In this document: positions 34,965-45,390 of the stretch, in pieces
Layout: each line of letters starts with the position of its first letter
Numbering within the stretch: the stretch's first letter is position 1
Origin: Brachyhypopomus gauderio
Lineage: Eukaryota > Chordata > Actinopteri > Gymnotiformes > Hypopomidae
DNA length: 64,000 nucleotides
Assembly (NCBI RefSeq): GCF_052324685.1
Contig: NC_135211.1
Coordinates: 7,376,193-7,440,192 of the forward strand
Direction of reading: 5' to 3'
Notes under the pieces: model-generated
What the model saw: only the letters and a program-made list of their open reading frames with translations
Databases searched by the model: none
What the model was told of the DNA's origin: nothing
Position numbers and translations under genes: made by a program

Positions 34965-35699
34965 GTGTTCAACAACTATGTACTAGCCATGGCTGAAGAG
35001 CTCTCTGATGCTAGGAAGCGTGCACTTATCCATTGTTTGGGAGCAGGTCAACGAATATTCTACACGCTGACAGTTGCGGACGATAAGTATGCAACAGCGT
35101 TAACCGCTATTCAGGATTTCTTTGTGCCAAAAGTCAACGTAGTTGCGGAGCGCTATCGGTTCCGCCAATGCAGTCAGCATACAGGTGAATCCACTGATCA
35201 GTATATCGCAGCCCTGAGAGAGCTCGCAGCTACTTGTGAATTCAGTGCTATGGAGGAGGAAATGATTCGGGACCAGCTCGTGGAAAAGACCAGCTCTGCT
35301 CAAATTAGGGAGCGACTGCTCTTAGAAGTGCCACTCATCCTAAAGAAAGCAATAACAATAGCGCGACAAATCAAAACTGCTGTACAGCACAGTAGCAAGC
35401 TGCGTCAAGGCCATGACAAAGGTACGCCTCGTGGTGTATGGAACAATGCTAAAGGAATTACATGCTACAGGTGTAGCTCTGGACAGCATGCTGCAAATTA
35501 TCCTGGATGTCCTGCTAAAGATGCGATGTGCAGGTGCTGTAATAAGAAAGGACATTTTGCCAAAGTGTGTCGAGGAACAAAGAAAGTTTCTGAGGTAACT
35601 GCGCCTGAAGTGACAGTTTTGAACATTGAGCGTAACGCACGTGACACAGGCAAAATCACATGTACAGTGCAGATTCAGGTGGGCAATGCTCAGACTTGA
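34965..35699 (+). CDS. Gypsy Gag capsid/nucleocapsid
   Basis: The retrotransposon coat protein. Residues 1-150 are the Gag capsid-like region of vertebrate Gypsy elements (VPKVNVVAERYRFRQ, YIAALRELAATCEF, IRDQLVEKTSSAQIRERLL). Two CCHC knuckles follow (CYRCSSGQHAANYPGC and CRCCNKKGHFAKVC). The frame opens upstream of the listed start (EPLVLFKSWIRVFNNY is in frame from ~34935) without a convincing ATG, so the true start is uncertain. It ends with a stop just before the protease frame, where relatives usually read on. Confidence 0.85.
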   Translation: MFNNYVLAMAEELSDARKRALIHCLGAGQRIFYTLTVADDKYATALTAIQDFFVPKVNVVAERYRFRQCSQHTGESTDQYIAALRELAATCEFSAMEEEMIRDQLVEKTSSAQIRERLLLEVPLILKKAITIARQIKTAVQHSSKLRQGHDKGTPRGVWNNAKGITCYRCSSGQHAANYPGCPAKDAMCRCCNKKGHFAKVCRGTKKVSEVTAPEVTVLNIERNARDTGKITCTVQIQVGNAQT

Positions 35700-35894
35700 A
35701 CTAATGGTAGATACAGGCTCAGCTGTCTCCATTTTATCAATGGAAGTGTATAAGCAGTTTTTCTCACACACTGCTCTTTCCGCACCAAAGTTCAGCCTGG
35801 TTAGCTTTGGGGGTAATGCCATAAGTGTCGATGGTTGCTTAAAAGCCGACATAACATTTCGTGACCGTAGTGTTATGGCTGAGCTTTATATTGT
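35680..35894 (+). pseudogene. Gypsy aspartic protease, interrupted
   Basis: Contains the retropepsin motif MVDTGSAVSILS near 35705-35740. The frame is cut at ~35894 by the LINE-tail insertion and resumes at 36139 with QRGSAVLSRDLF. Confidence 0.8.
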
Positions 35895-36138
35895 ATATTT
35901 ATTTATATTTTCTAAATCTAATTATCTTGTTTTATCTTATTAACTTTACTTTTTTATTATCTTACTTTACTTTTTATGTTATTTTAATATTTTTATCTTT
36001 AATTTCTTTTAACATTTTCTTTTTGTCTTATCTCCTTTAATGTTTCTTTTTATTTATACTGTAAAGCACTTTGAGTTGCATGTATGTATGAAAGGTGCTA
36101 TACAAATAAAGATTATTATTATTAAAGATTATTATTGT
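35895..36138 (+). mobile_element. 5'-truncated LINE/SINE 3' tail inserted in Gypsy
   Basis: AT-rich segment ending in ...GTGCTATACAAATAAAGATTATTATTATT, the 3' tail type of L2-like fish retroposons with an ATT repeat tail. ATTGT occurs at both edges, consistent with a short target duplication. Confidence 0.7.
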
Positions 36139-37480
36139 GCAGCGGGGATCTGCAGTGCTTAGCAGGGACTTATTTTTAGCTTTGCAGCTACAGCTACTCA
36201 ATGGAACTGTCAGCTCCGCTGCATGAGACCGCTCAGTGTCCGTGGTGGTAGCTACACAAAAGAACGTTCTTGGCTGTGCAAAAGGTTTTCTCCATCAAGT
36301 GAAAACCCGGTCAGATGTCCAGCCTGTCCAGCAGAAACTACGACGCCTGCCGTTTTCAGTACATGAAGCAGTTTCAGCAGAGTTACAGATGCTTGTGGAA
36401 CAAGATGTAATAGAGCCAATTGAAGCATCTGAATGGGTCTCTCCCATAGTGGTCGCCAGAAAAAAAAACGGTGGAGTTAGACTTTGTGTGGATTTAAGAG
36501 AGCCAAACAAGGGCGTGGTAGTGGACCTCTGCCACATATGAAAGAAATTTTCACAGAATTGCGAGGAGCAACGCTTTTCTCTACATTAGACCTTCAGAGC
36601 GCTTACCACCAAGTTATGTTGCGTGAGGTCAGCCACAATCTCACTGCCTTCATCACGCATGATGGTCTTTTTCGTTTCAAGCGTATCCCTTATGGACTAG
36701 CATCAGCACCTAGCTGTTTCCAGTGTATGATGTCCATCATCTTGAAGGGTCAAGTAGGAGTCCAATGTTACCTGGATGACAATTATCTCAGGGGCAAAAG
36801 CTGAGGCTCAAGACAAGAATCTGAAGTCTGTGCTGCAGCGCATAAACAAGGCAGGACTCAGACTGAATTTTGAGAAGTGTCGTTTCAGACAACCTGAACT
36901 GTCCTTCCTGGGTCACACTGTGTCAGAAAAAGGACTGCAGCCTGATGCATCACATGTGACTGCAGTGTCACAAGCTCCTCCACCTACAGACACAGTCAGC
37001 CTCCGGTCATTTTGGGGGCTTACATCCTGGTATGCAAAATTCATACCAAATTATGCAGCCATTGTGGAGCCATTACGTGCCTTGCTTCGTGGTGCTGTTT
37101 CATTTGTCTGGACAGAAGAAGCCCAGCAAAGTTTTGAGAGGGCCAAGGAACTCGTAGTTAACAGCCCTGCTCTAGCATTGCTTAACCCAGAGTTACCCAC
37201 CATAGTTACCACAGACGCATCAGACTATGGTATTGAAGCAGTGATTACCCAGCTGCATCCTGAGAGTATGGAAAAAACAGTAGCCTTCGCATCACGCACA
37301 ATCACCCAGGCAGAGAGAAAGTACTTCGCCATCGAAAAAGAAGCACTAGCGTGTGTGTGTGGGCAACGGAAAAGTGGAGAACCTACCTGTGGGGAAGGCA
37401 TTTTACATTACGAACGGACCACAGTCCACTTACCACACTGTTGTCCTCAAAAGGCCATGGAAGAGCTGGCATGCGCATAG
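36139..37480 (+). pseudogene. Gypsy reverse transcriptase and RNase H, frameshifted
   Basis: Three overlapping frames make up the domain. 36236-36541 carries the fingers (PFSVHEAVSAELQMLVE, ASEWVSPIVVARKKNGGVRLCVDLREPN). 36530-36790 carries TLFSTLDLQSAYHQV, IPYGLASAPSCFQ and the palm YLDD at ~36768. 36790-37480 carries the thumb, RNase H start (IVTTDASDYGIEAVI) and FASRTITQAERKY. Frameshifts fall near 36510 and just after YLDD. The RNase H C-terminus is cut at 37480-37505 by the hAT element. Confidence 0.9.
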
Positions 37481-37505
37481 CTAGGTGGTCAGCTAGGCTT
37501 ATGAC

Positions 37506-38552
37506 TAGGGATGCATAAATACCATTTTTTTCCAACCGAGTACGAGTACGAGTACGTGTATTTTTGTACTTGCCGATACCGATACCGATACTTACATAGA
37601 ATTAAGCAGTCAGGAGCATTATGTAATAGTTAGTAATGTAAAATAGTGCAATGAAATCAATACAAAACCAACATAAAACAGTGCATGGCCTATAATTTAT
37701 TTGAACATGAACATTTTTACCTAAACAATCACTAATCACCATGTCAACACAAAACTAATTTTTCAGTATTTTTACATTTTCTCTCGTCTAGCTAGCGTTT
37801 GCTGCAGTGTTGGTTGATGCCGTGTTCTGTTAGCAGTGAACTCCTCATGCTGAGGATCAATGACAATGATAACTAAAATAATTTATTATAAATAAATATA
37901 ATATATAAATATTATTTATTATAAATAATATATATTTTTGTTTGTTCTTAATTATTAGGTCTGTGTAACTTCAATGTGTTCCACAAAGGCACTAACTGAG
38001 GAGATTTTCAGCCAATACGTGTAGCTACAACCTGACGCCAACTGAATCAATTTATAGCAAACTTTGGTTCAACTTAATCATATATTACTAGTGTGTACAC
38101 TCACAGAGTTTAAACTGGTTTTTAGTATTGCACTGCATGATTTTTTATGTTTTACACTTACTTATATTAGTAGCACCGCGGAGGCACCGCGGAGCCACCG
38201 CGATTACATCATTTTCGGCGCGCGGACCCTTGCGCCGGTCGCGACGCGTCAAACCTTGCTCAGGGATTACGTCACACGCAGCGCAGTGCCATAGTGCCTG
38301 TATATTTACATTTTAATGGTCCAATGAAGATAATTTAAAAACCAGGACATTTCCTCACTTAAAAAACCAGGGACAGGACGTGAAATACGTAGATGTTGAG
38401 TTGTCTGCTCATTAGCATAACGTGGTTTACGTCCACTGGAAACAAGGTATCGGATGTTGGTATCGGAGCCTCATTTGCGATTACGAGTACGGGTAAATGG
38501 ACATGGTATCGGGCAAATACCCGATACCAGTATCGGTACTCATGCATCTCTA
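37506..38552. mobile_element. Non-autonomous hAT element inside Gypsy
   Basis: Starts TAGGGATGCATAAATACC and ends GGTACTCATGCATCTCTA, with an exact 8-bp target duplication CTTATGAC at 37498-37505 and 38553-38560. The termini hold short repeats of CGAGTA and GATACC. A GGAGCCACCGCGATTACATCA block at ~38190 is shared with 29178-30332 and 45797. No transposase. Confidence 0.93.
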
Positions 38553-38560
38553 CTTATGAC

Positions 38561-39545
38561 ATATACTTATGATATTCAGTATAAACCAGGACGGGAAAAT
38601 GTTACAGCCGATTGTTTGTCCCGCCTGCCACTGCATTGTGAAGAGCCTTGTCTGGATAATGATGAGGAGGTTGTTGCACTTACTTCTATACTGACTGCGG
38701 TTGCAGGTGAAGAGTTTAAAACTGCATGCACCTCATGCCCAGTGCAAACGAAACTTCGTGAGTTACTCACATCTAGATGGCCTAAGTTTGCGAAAGCTCT
38801 GGACCCAGCTCTACAGCCGTACTTCAAGCTACAGAATGAACTGTCCCTCCAAGACGATTGTGTGGTACGGGGCACAAACCGCCTTGTGGTGCCAGGAAGC
38901 CTTCAATTTAGGCTTATTTCTCTGGCACATGATACACACCAAGGTATTGTCCGGACAAAAAAACGACTGAGAGATCTGTACTGGTGGCCGGGGATGGATA
39001 CTCAAGTGGAGGCATTCATCAAAGCATGTGTTACTTGCCAATTACATGATAAGTCAGCTGTCACCCACCCAACACCAATACAGCCTGTGCCATACCCTAC
39101 CAGTGCCTGGAAAAAGCTGGCAATTGACATCATGGGGCCATTTGACAACGCGCCCCTAAACTCTCACTTTGTGATCACACTCATAGATTACTTCAGCAAA
39201 TGGCCTGAAGTTGCTTTTGTGTCACATGCTATGACACATGTGATCACCCAGTTTCTGTCTTCAGTGTTCAGTAGAGAGGGCAATCCAAAAGAACTGGTAT
39301 CTGACAATGGACCACAGTTCACTTCTCGTGAGTTCGCATCCTTCCTGCAGGGAAGAGGGATTGTGCACAGAACATCATCTGTTTACTATCCTCGTGCGAA
39401 CGGTGAGGTTGAACGCTTCAACCATAGTTTGAAGGACTGCTTGCAGACTGCGTCATTAGAACACAAGGACTGGAAAGAGTTCACCAAAGACTTTGCAAGC
39501 ATACTGTGCAACTCCGCATGCTACCACTCAGTGCTCACCTGCTGA
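38561..39545 (+). pseudogene. Gypsy RNase H end and integrase
   Basis: Continuation of the Gypsy polyprotein after the hAT insertion. It begins YDIQYKPGRENVTADCLSR (end of RNase H). The integrase follows: HHCC finger (HDTHQGIVRTKKRLRDLYWW, CVTCQ), then the DDE core with IDIMGPF, LVSDNGPQFTS and NGEVERFN supplying the three acids. The frame ends early at ~39545, before the usual C-terminal region. Confidence 0.88.
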
Positions 39546-39738
39546 AATGTATGTCTTACCTGATACACAATAGCTAATTGCGAGTAGTTGGTTATTCCAC
39601 TATTGTTGTTTATTACAGTGCAGTTAAGCATTGTACTTATTCTTCTGAATATTGTATTGTTATTCATTTAATACGGTGGTGTTATATTTGGAAATGCTTA
39701 TTTTTTCAGACTGCTAAATCTTTAAAGAGAAAGGGATA

Positions 39739-39903
39739 TGTGGTGTCTGGGGATAACCTCTAGGAGGAGCCAGTGGTAGGAAGTGAAGTAGGGTTGGCGA
39801 GTGGAGGAAAAGAAAAACATCTGTACTGCATTTTACGTTACATTAAAAGTTAACTTGTTTTCATACTGCGTGGTTCTTCTGAGTCATCAACTGGAACACA
39901 ACA
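39739..39903 (+). repeat. Gypsy 3' LTR (165 bp, internal deletion)
   Basis: Same as the 5' LTR but lacks about 30 bp around GAGAGTTCAGAGTTGTGCAG and has several point changes, so it has diverged since insertion. Confidence 0.88.
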
Positions 39904-40496
39904 GTTACTACCTGCTTACGTACTACACTTTCCCGCTCAGTCTGTCCCTGGGTTTCTCTTTCACAAGCCTGCCTCACTGGCTGCTGCTCTCCCTGTCTGC
40001 TGCTGCTGTCTTCACCTGTCTTCACTACAGCAGCGAACATGTCTGTGATTTTTACACATTTTGTAGCATCTACATTGAGACACTTCAATTTCTTTGCGCA
40101 TAACTTCTCCACACCCCCTTTCTGCCGCTTCTGTCTCTCCTGCCTCTCCTTTAACAACGTGTTCAACACTGAACGTAGCGGGAGTTACAGCGGACCACAC
40201 AGAGAAAGGGTGGGGCCGCTTTTGTCCTATATCCTAATTGGTTCAGTCCACTGTCTATATTGAAGATTGGCCAATAGGCCGCCCCCTCTAAATTGTGGGC
40301 CAGTCTCTAAGGAAAAAAAATCCATCGGACCCTGAGGACTGTCGACTGTCGGTGATGGCAAAAGTTGGGCTTTTGGGAGATCGAATCAAATGATCCAATT
40401 GATTTGGAAAATGTTTGAATCCACAGTGACATCTAGTGGACAACCAGGGCCTAAATCCATAACTTTTCTTAACAGAAGTAATGTGTTTTTAATGAA
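39904..40496. other. Non-coding segment right of the Gypsy element
   Basis: Contains TTGGCCAATAGGCCGCCCCCT at ~40266 and GTGGGCCAGTCTCTAAGG, which resemble subterminal parts of the CAGGGCTGGACTGG hAT family. It may be the continuation of the hAT sequence that the Gypsy element interrupted. No gene recognised. Confidence 0.4.
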
Positions 40497-40501
40497 ATAT
40501 G

Positions 40502-40893
40502 TGTAACGATCCATCCAGGCAGACATGGATCCAATTGCGGAATGTAGTAGTTTTTATTTGTGACGTGAATACGGAGTACTCGAACAGACTAATAACTCCG
40601 CAGAGTGTGTGTGGTGTATGGGTGCGGTGGTCGAGGTCAGGACGGTCCAAGGTCACGCCGAGTAGACAGAGAGCAGAAGGTTTACGAGGACTAGGCTGGA
40701 AACGAGGTCTGGAACGAGAACAGAGGTCAGTACACAGGAGATCAATCACGGAGATATAACACTTGGTAAGTTACATGCCAACAATACTTCGCAAATCGGA
40801 AGTGAGAGGGGGAAGCTTAAGTATTCATGAAATGTGGAGTAACGAGCAGCAGGTGTATAGAATAATTCGGATGGTCACATGCTGTTCCTAACA
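40502..40893. mobile_element. Solo LTR, 392 bp
   Basis: TGTAACGATCC...TTCCTAACA with TG...CA ends and a 5-bp duplication ATATG at 40497-40501 and 40894-40898. No internal domain, so a solo LTR is the likely reading. Confidence 0.8.
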
Positions 40894-41367
40894 ATATGGC
40901 ATGAAATATTCCCCCATAGCATATTGTGTCCCTAAATATATTTTAGTCACAAAAACATATCATTTTGCAAAGAACAGGGTTGTTTTAATTGTCATTAAGA
41001 TGTATTTTTCATTATGATACACTGTTAGACAGTGGATTGATATAGCTGAGATTCGGTCTCTGGCGGAGACACTGGCTGTGTTCGCTTTGTGTGTATGCTT
41101 TGCTTTTGTCGCATACTGGAAACTGTACTGCATACTACTACGAGGACCAGTATGCAGTATCCAGTATATACTGAGTCCAGCATGCAGTATCCAGTATGTA
41201 GTAGGCTACAGTATCCAGTATGTAGTTCTAACCGATTCTAATGCGCATGCTCTGGCTCCAATTTTCATCTACTGCGCAAGCGCATCCAAGATGGCAGCGT
41301 CCGTGCGGCCATCTTGGTGGCTTTAAAAATTCACAATGGGAGTCAATGATGACGTACCATCCATTAT
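40894..41367. repeat. Spacer with short CAGTATCCAGTATGTAGT repeats
   Basis: 41140-41235 contains several tandem and inverted copies of CAGTATCCAGTAT/GTAGT. The rest is unassigned. Confidence 0.6.
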
Positions 41368-42639
41368 CAGGCTCGTAGACAGGAGGGGGCGTTTTTACAC
41401 CCCCCCCCCCCCCGTCAACAATTTACACTCGCCACCCCCCCCCCACCCTGTGTCAGTATAAGTGTCCTTGTTTTTTGTCAGACCTAGGTGGCAACCCTAA
41501 ACACCGGATTATTAGTGTCATTATTCAGATAACTCCAAAGTCTGGATTTTAGTTGATTTTTAAGAAATGTAGGTTAAGTGACAATAACATTGTCACTCAC
41601 TTTGCATTGCTGATGATCAAGCTAGGGTGTATTTTACTCTCAACATGCCTGTTGCTCCTAAGGCCATAGTAAATAAAATACAGTATAGAGGTGTAAAAAA
41701 GAAATATTAAATATGGAAATATTTTTTAATGTATTATTTTGCTGTATTTATTCAGTGGGTCAGCATTTGGAGGGTGAGCTATCAAAGGTTAGCAGCAGTG
41801 AAACAGCTTTGGCAGGTAACAGTGCAGTGGAAGACCAGAGATGCAGCAGCTACTGAAGTGGCTGAGGATGTGAGAGTGAGACAGGCAGCAGAATGTGAGG
41901 TAGCCCAGCCATGCTCTGTACTTGACAGTCACCTTGGATTTTTCATAGATGCAACAAAATCTATTGAGGAAATAGCACAGGCTGTGTGTCAGATGTCTGA
42001 TGACCAAAAGTACAATTTGCTGAAAAACCACGTCAGACCTTCGAAAATTTTCATTTTCCCAACTACATTCATTGGTGGGTGCAACAGGGCATTCAGGTAT
42101 GACTGGTTTGAGGAGCATGGATGGTGGCTGGTTTACAGCATAACTCAACAGTTAGCCAAGTATATTAAAATACTAAAATCTGAATATTAAAAAACTATTT
42201 TAAAATGGTCTGTATTTTTTATTTAATTTGCAGTTTTGGAGTTCTACCTTGTCACTATAAAGGGCCTAACTGTTGAGTTCAATGTTGTTTGTGTACTCTG
42301 TAGAACCAGAAAAGAGCTTTCAAACAGCATCAAAACCATCTGTTTGTAATTTAAACTGACATAATCAAGGTTGAATGTGTAGTGCCCTACCCTGTTACTT
42401 AGAACGTTTGAGTAAGACTTACATTTATATCAAATTTATGTTAACAGTGGGGAGCAACAGACGAACAAATAAGGACAGCAAAAACAGACTCACAACAAAC
42501 TTAAAATATGTCTAAATTAAAAGGTTTGAAGTGTGCTCGTGTATTTAGGGGGCATTGGAGTAGAGAGCCAAATGAAGTCCACTTTTGGGGGGAAAGATCC
42601 CCCCCCCCCCCCCCCATCACAATGCTGGCTACGGGCCTG
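41368..42639 (+). mobile_element. hAT element with CAGGCYCGTAG termini and a transposase fragment
   Basis: Left end CAGGCTCGTAGACAGGAGGG and right end, reversed, CAGGCCCGTAGCCAGCATTG, with poly-C tracts near both ends (41400-41414 and 42600-42615). Flanking octamers do not match, so the edges may be eroded. The 41830-42190 frame is the coding remnant. Confidence 0.65.
41729..42190 (+). pseudogene. TTF-type zinc-finger exon of a hAT/ZMYM-like transposase
   Basis: Residues ~75-140 match the region before the TTF-type finger of hAT transposases and ZMYM-like proteins: SIEEIAQAVCQMSDDQKYNLL, then IFIFPTTFIGGCNRAFRYDW and a WLVY-type motif. Downstream finger cysteines and the catalytic domain are missing, and an AG before 41759 could be a splice acceptor. 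The N-terminal stretch is not recognised. I read it as a fragment of the surrounding hAT element. Confidence 0.6.
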
Positions 42640-43332
42640 ATTATATATACAGTCTCTGAACGAAACCCGTTTTTGGAACAGTCACGTGGCCTTCCCGTTT
42701 TGATACTTAGTTCGAAACACCGTGATTCAAATGAATTGATTCAGTTCGATTCCACATTTTGAGTTTTACGTCACTACGGTATGCTAGATTACCAGTCCAG
42801 CCCTGAATGTGACTATTAATTATTAGCGGTAGAATAGTCGGCAATGTTCCTAGCAAATTAAACTTAATGTTACCTCATTAAAATTCTCAACTATTTCAAG
42901 GTTCACCTCACCTTGAAACCAATTCAAAATGAGACCGAATTTGAGTAACTAGCCATGTCCTTAGATTTAGCTATGTTTGCTAAATTTCAATGAACTTTAT
43001 CACAAAGACTTGATATACCGCATAAAACATTATTTAACCCATTATGTATTTAACTGTGATCGAATTAAAGTATTTTAATGCATCTGAATACTAGATCTTG
43101 ATATTTAATTGTTTAAATCTTTATCAAATGAAACATTAAAGTGAAATGTGTTTTAGACTGGGCTAACTAGCTAATGTTAGCTTACATAAATTAAGGATGT
43201 TTTCTTACCTGATGTCACCAATAATGCTTCACTTAAATTTTCTTCCTCTGTGCCCTGTTTCCATCTTATTTTGTGGAATCATCCAACAATAATCCACTCA
43301 AAATAATAATTTGGCAGGCAGATGTAAAATCA
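42640..43332. other. AT-rich spacer with a hAT terminus
   Basis: CCAGTCCAGCCCTG at ~42791-42804 is the reverse complement of the CAGGGCTGGACTGG terminus at 33883, so it may be the far end of that element, now split by nested insertions. Flanking octamers differ. Otherwise no feature seen. Confidence 0.4.
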
Positions 43333-43600
43333 GTGTTGTATAAAGTACCGAAATCTCACACTCAAGTAAAAGTATAGGTACCCCTCCAAAATATGACTTT
43401 GGTAAAAGTCCAAGTCAGTGACTCAAATGTTACTTGAGTTAAGATCTTAAAGTATCTGAAACGTCTTGTACTTAAGTATGAGAAGTACTGTAAAAATAGA
43501 TCTACTCAAGTAATGTAATGAAAAGTATTAAGTAAAAAGTACAGTTTTAAATAGTAGCACGTTAATGGTTTGTCATTTAGAACTTGCATGCCTTTCATAT
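43333..43600. mobile_element. hAT terminus, CAGTGTTGTATAAAGTACC type
   Basis: Typical fish hAT end with subterminal ACTCAAGTAAAAGTA and TTACTTGAGTT repeats. It is the probable 3' end of the element whose BED-finger exon is at 43797-44080. Confidence 0.65.
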
Positions 43601-43796
43601 ATTCGTTAAATTTACTCTAAATAGCTATCGCTTTCACCTTCATCCCCCCTTGAATCAAAGAGGCTAGGTAGCCTGCTACAGCCAACATTTTGCCTAGGCT
43701 AAATACACATGTGAAACCGAAACAATGCCAAACAAAAAGTTCATTTGTACAGGTAACGTTATATTCAAGATTCTACAATAGTGCCTAATGAGCATG

Positions 43797-44077
43797 CTAA
43801 GGAAACAGGAGGATTATAACAATTTCATAAGAAGTTACCTCAATGTGTTTCTTCAAGTTGGACGGGGAGTTTCTGTACGATAGAATTTCCACGTCTTTGG
43901 GCAGGCATAACATGCACTTCATGCGGTACGACGAATCTTTAACCCCCAAGAAATCAAACATTGTGTTTAAATAAGGCCACGGGTTCTCATGATTTGCTGG
44001 TGGTTCCCCTGTAGCCGAGTCCGTCGCCGCTGCTACTACTGCTGCTGTTGTCGTTGTTGTCTCCATCTCGTCTTCCA
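43797..44077 (-). pseudogene. BED zinc-finger first exon of a hAT transposase
   Basis: From MEDEMETTTTTAAVV (ATG at about 44077) the minus frame reads a BED-type finger: WPYLNTMFDFLGVKDSS, KCMLCLPKDVEIL, NSPSNLKKHIE (C-x2-C then H). A GT follows HIE, consistent with a splice donor. No catalytic exon is found in the ~450 bp before the terminus at 43333, so the copy is internally deleted. Confidence 0.7.
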
Positions 44078-44156
44078 TGTGGCTGCTGATTGCGAGGTAT
44101 CTTATTGGCGGTGATGAACAAGCCCTATGGTGTGATTTTTGTTTCAATAGTTCCAC

Positions 44157-45390
44157 AAAAGCAAAAGTAAATCCAAGAGCAGAAAGTATATGTTATGAAT
44201 GCAAAACAGAAAAAAATATATCAAAAGTATATATTTTTTATATAATTGGTTATTCGAAACTTATTTTCGTTTGCATTTTGACAAGTTTTTGGTTCCATTG
44301 TTTTTGTTTTTTTTGGATTTTCCCAGTAAGGTCTTTTGCTTCTGGAATCTCTCTTTGCTTCTGCTTCGTTTTTTGCTTCTGACTTTTGGAACACATTTCA
44401 CGTGTGGGAGGGTCTTAGATGAAGGCGTTCCTCTGCAATCTCCATTGGTCACTGATTCCGGACTGACACAGAGCTCTGAGACCGCCTCTGGGACCAAGCC
44501 ACGCCCACCCCACCAGCTTCCTAGCGTTTTCAAACATGGCGGAACGCGGTGGTTCTGTTTCACAGTAGCATGTAAACTAAGTTTTACCATAAAAGTTTAT
44601 ACAAAGGTTATAATTAATTAAGGTTATTAATTAAGAAATATGAGTATTTGCAATATCTGGTATGGCGACGGACGGGGGGTGGGGGGCAGCTGGTGTACGA
44701 GAGGTGATGCCAAATATAGTAAAATCCATAATAGTAAAAAATACCAAAATTAAAGCCAAATACCAAAATTAAAGCAATACTGAAAAGTGGCCACCCTATA
44801 TACAACCAGCTTTGTTCACTCACAGTTTTTCAGTGTTCTGCAGGTACCACACACAAACACACATCACATGCATCTTGTGCTGTCCATATTTTATTAAGAA
44901 GTGAACAATATTCATTGAACCATTGAACATAGAGATACTAAACATAATACATGTCAGACATGACATTCAGTATGGAGTCAAATTAGCGTCTTTAATGGTG
45001 ACGAAAAAATAATAATATCGCAAATATAAGATTAGCATTTTGCATTTTACGTTCCTAATTTGTTTCTGCAATACTTTCCCTCTTTTGCGTTTCTTTCTTT
45101 TCTTTGCTTTCACATTTTATGTTGCTGCTTTTTTTTTGCAATACTTTCTCCCTTTTGCGTTTCTTTCTTTTGTTTGCGCGTCACTGCTTTTCTTTGCGTC
45201 TCGCATTTTACTTTCATAATTTTTTTTGCGCTTCTCTCTTTTCTTTGCTCCGGTTTTACCCTCTGTGTGGGGGCCGGGAAAGAGGCGTGGCCAAGAGCGA
45301 AAGGCGTGCTGGGGGATAGCTGAACGTTGATGTCTGCTCTGACTGCTGATTTAGGTTTATACTTTCGCGAGTGACCATAGTGCGCGACTC
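44157..45390. other. Unassigned T-rich repeat mosaic
   Basis: Includes CTTTGCGTTTCTTT-type simple repeats (~45060-45240) and a G-rich tract at 44670-44690. The open frames here are low-complexity (Phe/Leu/Ser or Lys/Arg) and antisense to each other, so I call no gene. Confidence 0.45.

Larger units (their letters stand above)
28689..34979 (+). repeat. Segmental duplication, copy 1 (with cdh1-B exons 1-2)
   Basis: Collinear and almost identical to 56680-60587: inverted hAT-end repeats, GT microsatellite, cdh1 promoter, exons 1-2, part of intron 2, and the first ~310 bp of a Gypsy element. Copy 1 carries two insertions absent from copy 2 (29178-30332 and 32110-33647), while 56990-57350 of copy 2 differs from copy 1. 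Confidence 0.9.
34669..39903 (+). mobile_element. Ty3/Gypsy LTR retrotransposon, nested and disrupted
   Basis: LTRs at 34669-34863 and 39739-39903 enclose gag, protease, reverse transcriptase, RNase H and integrase in the Ty3/Gypsy order. Flanks GCTAC (34664-34668) and GTTAC (39904-39908) fit a 5-bp duplication with one change. The coding region is broken by a LINE tail (35895-36138), a TGA after GTVSSAA (~36225), two frameshifts in the RT and a hAT element (37506-38552). The copy is inactive. Confidence 0.92.

Noticed and set aside
40489-40759. Overlapping 86-codon frames on both strands
   Set aside because: Both lie within the solo LTR at 40502-40893.
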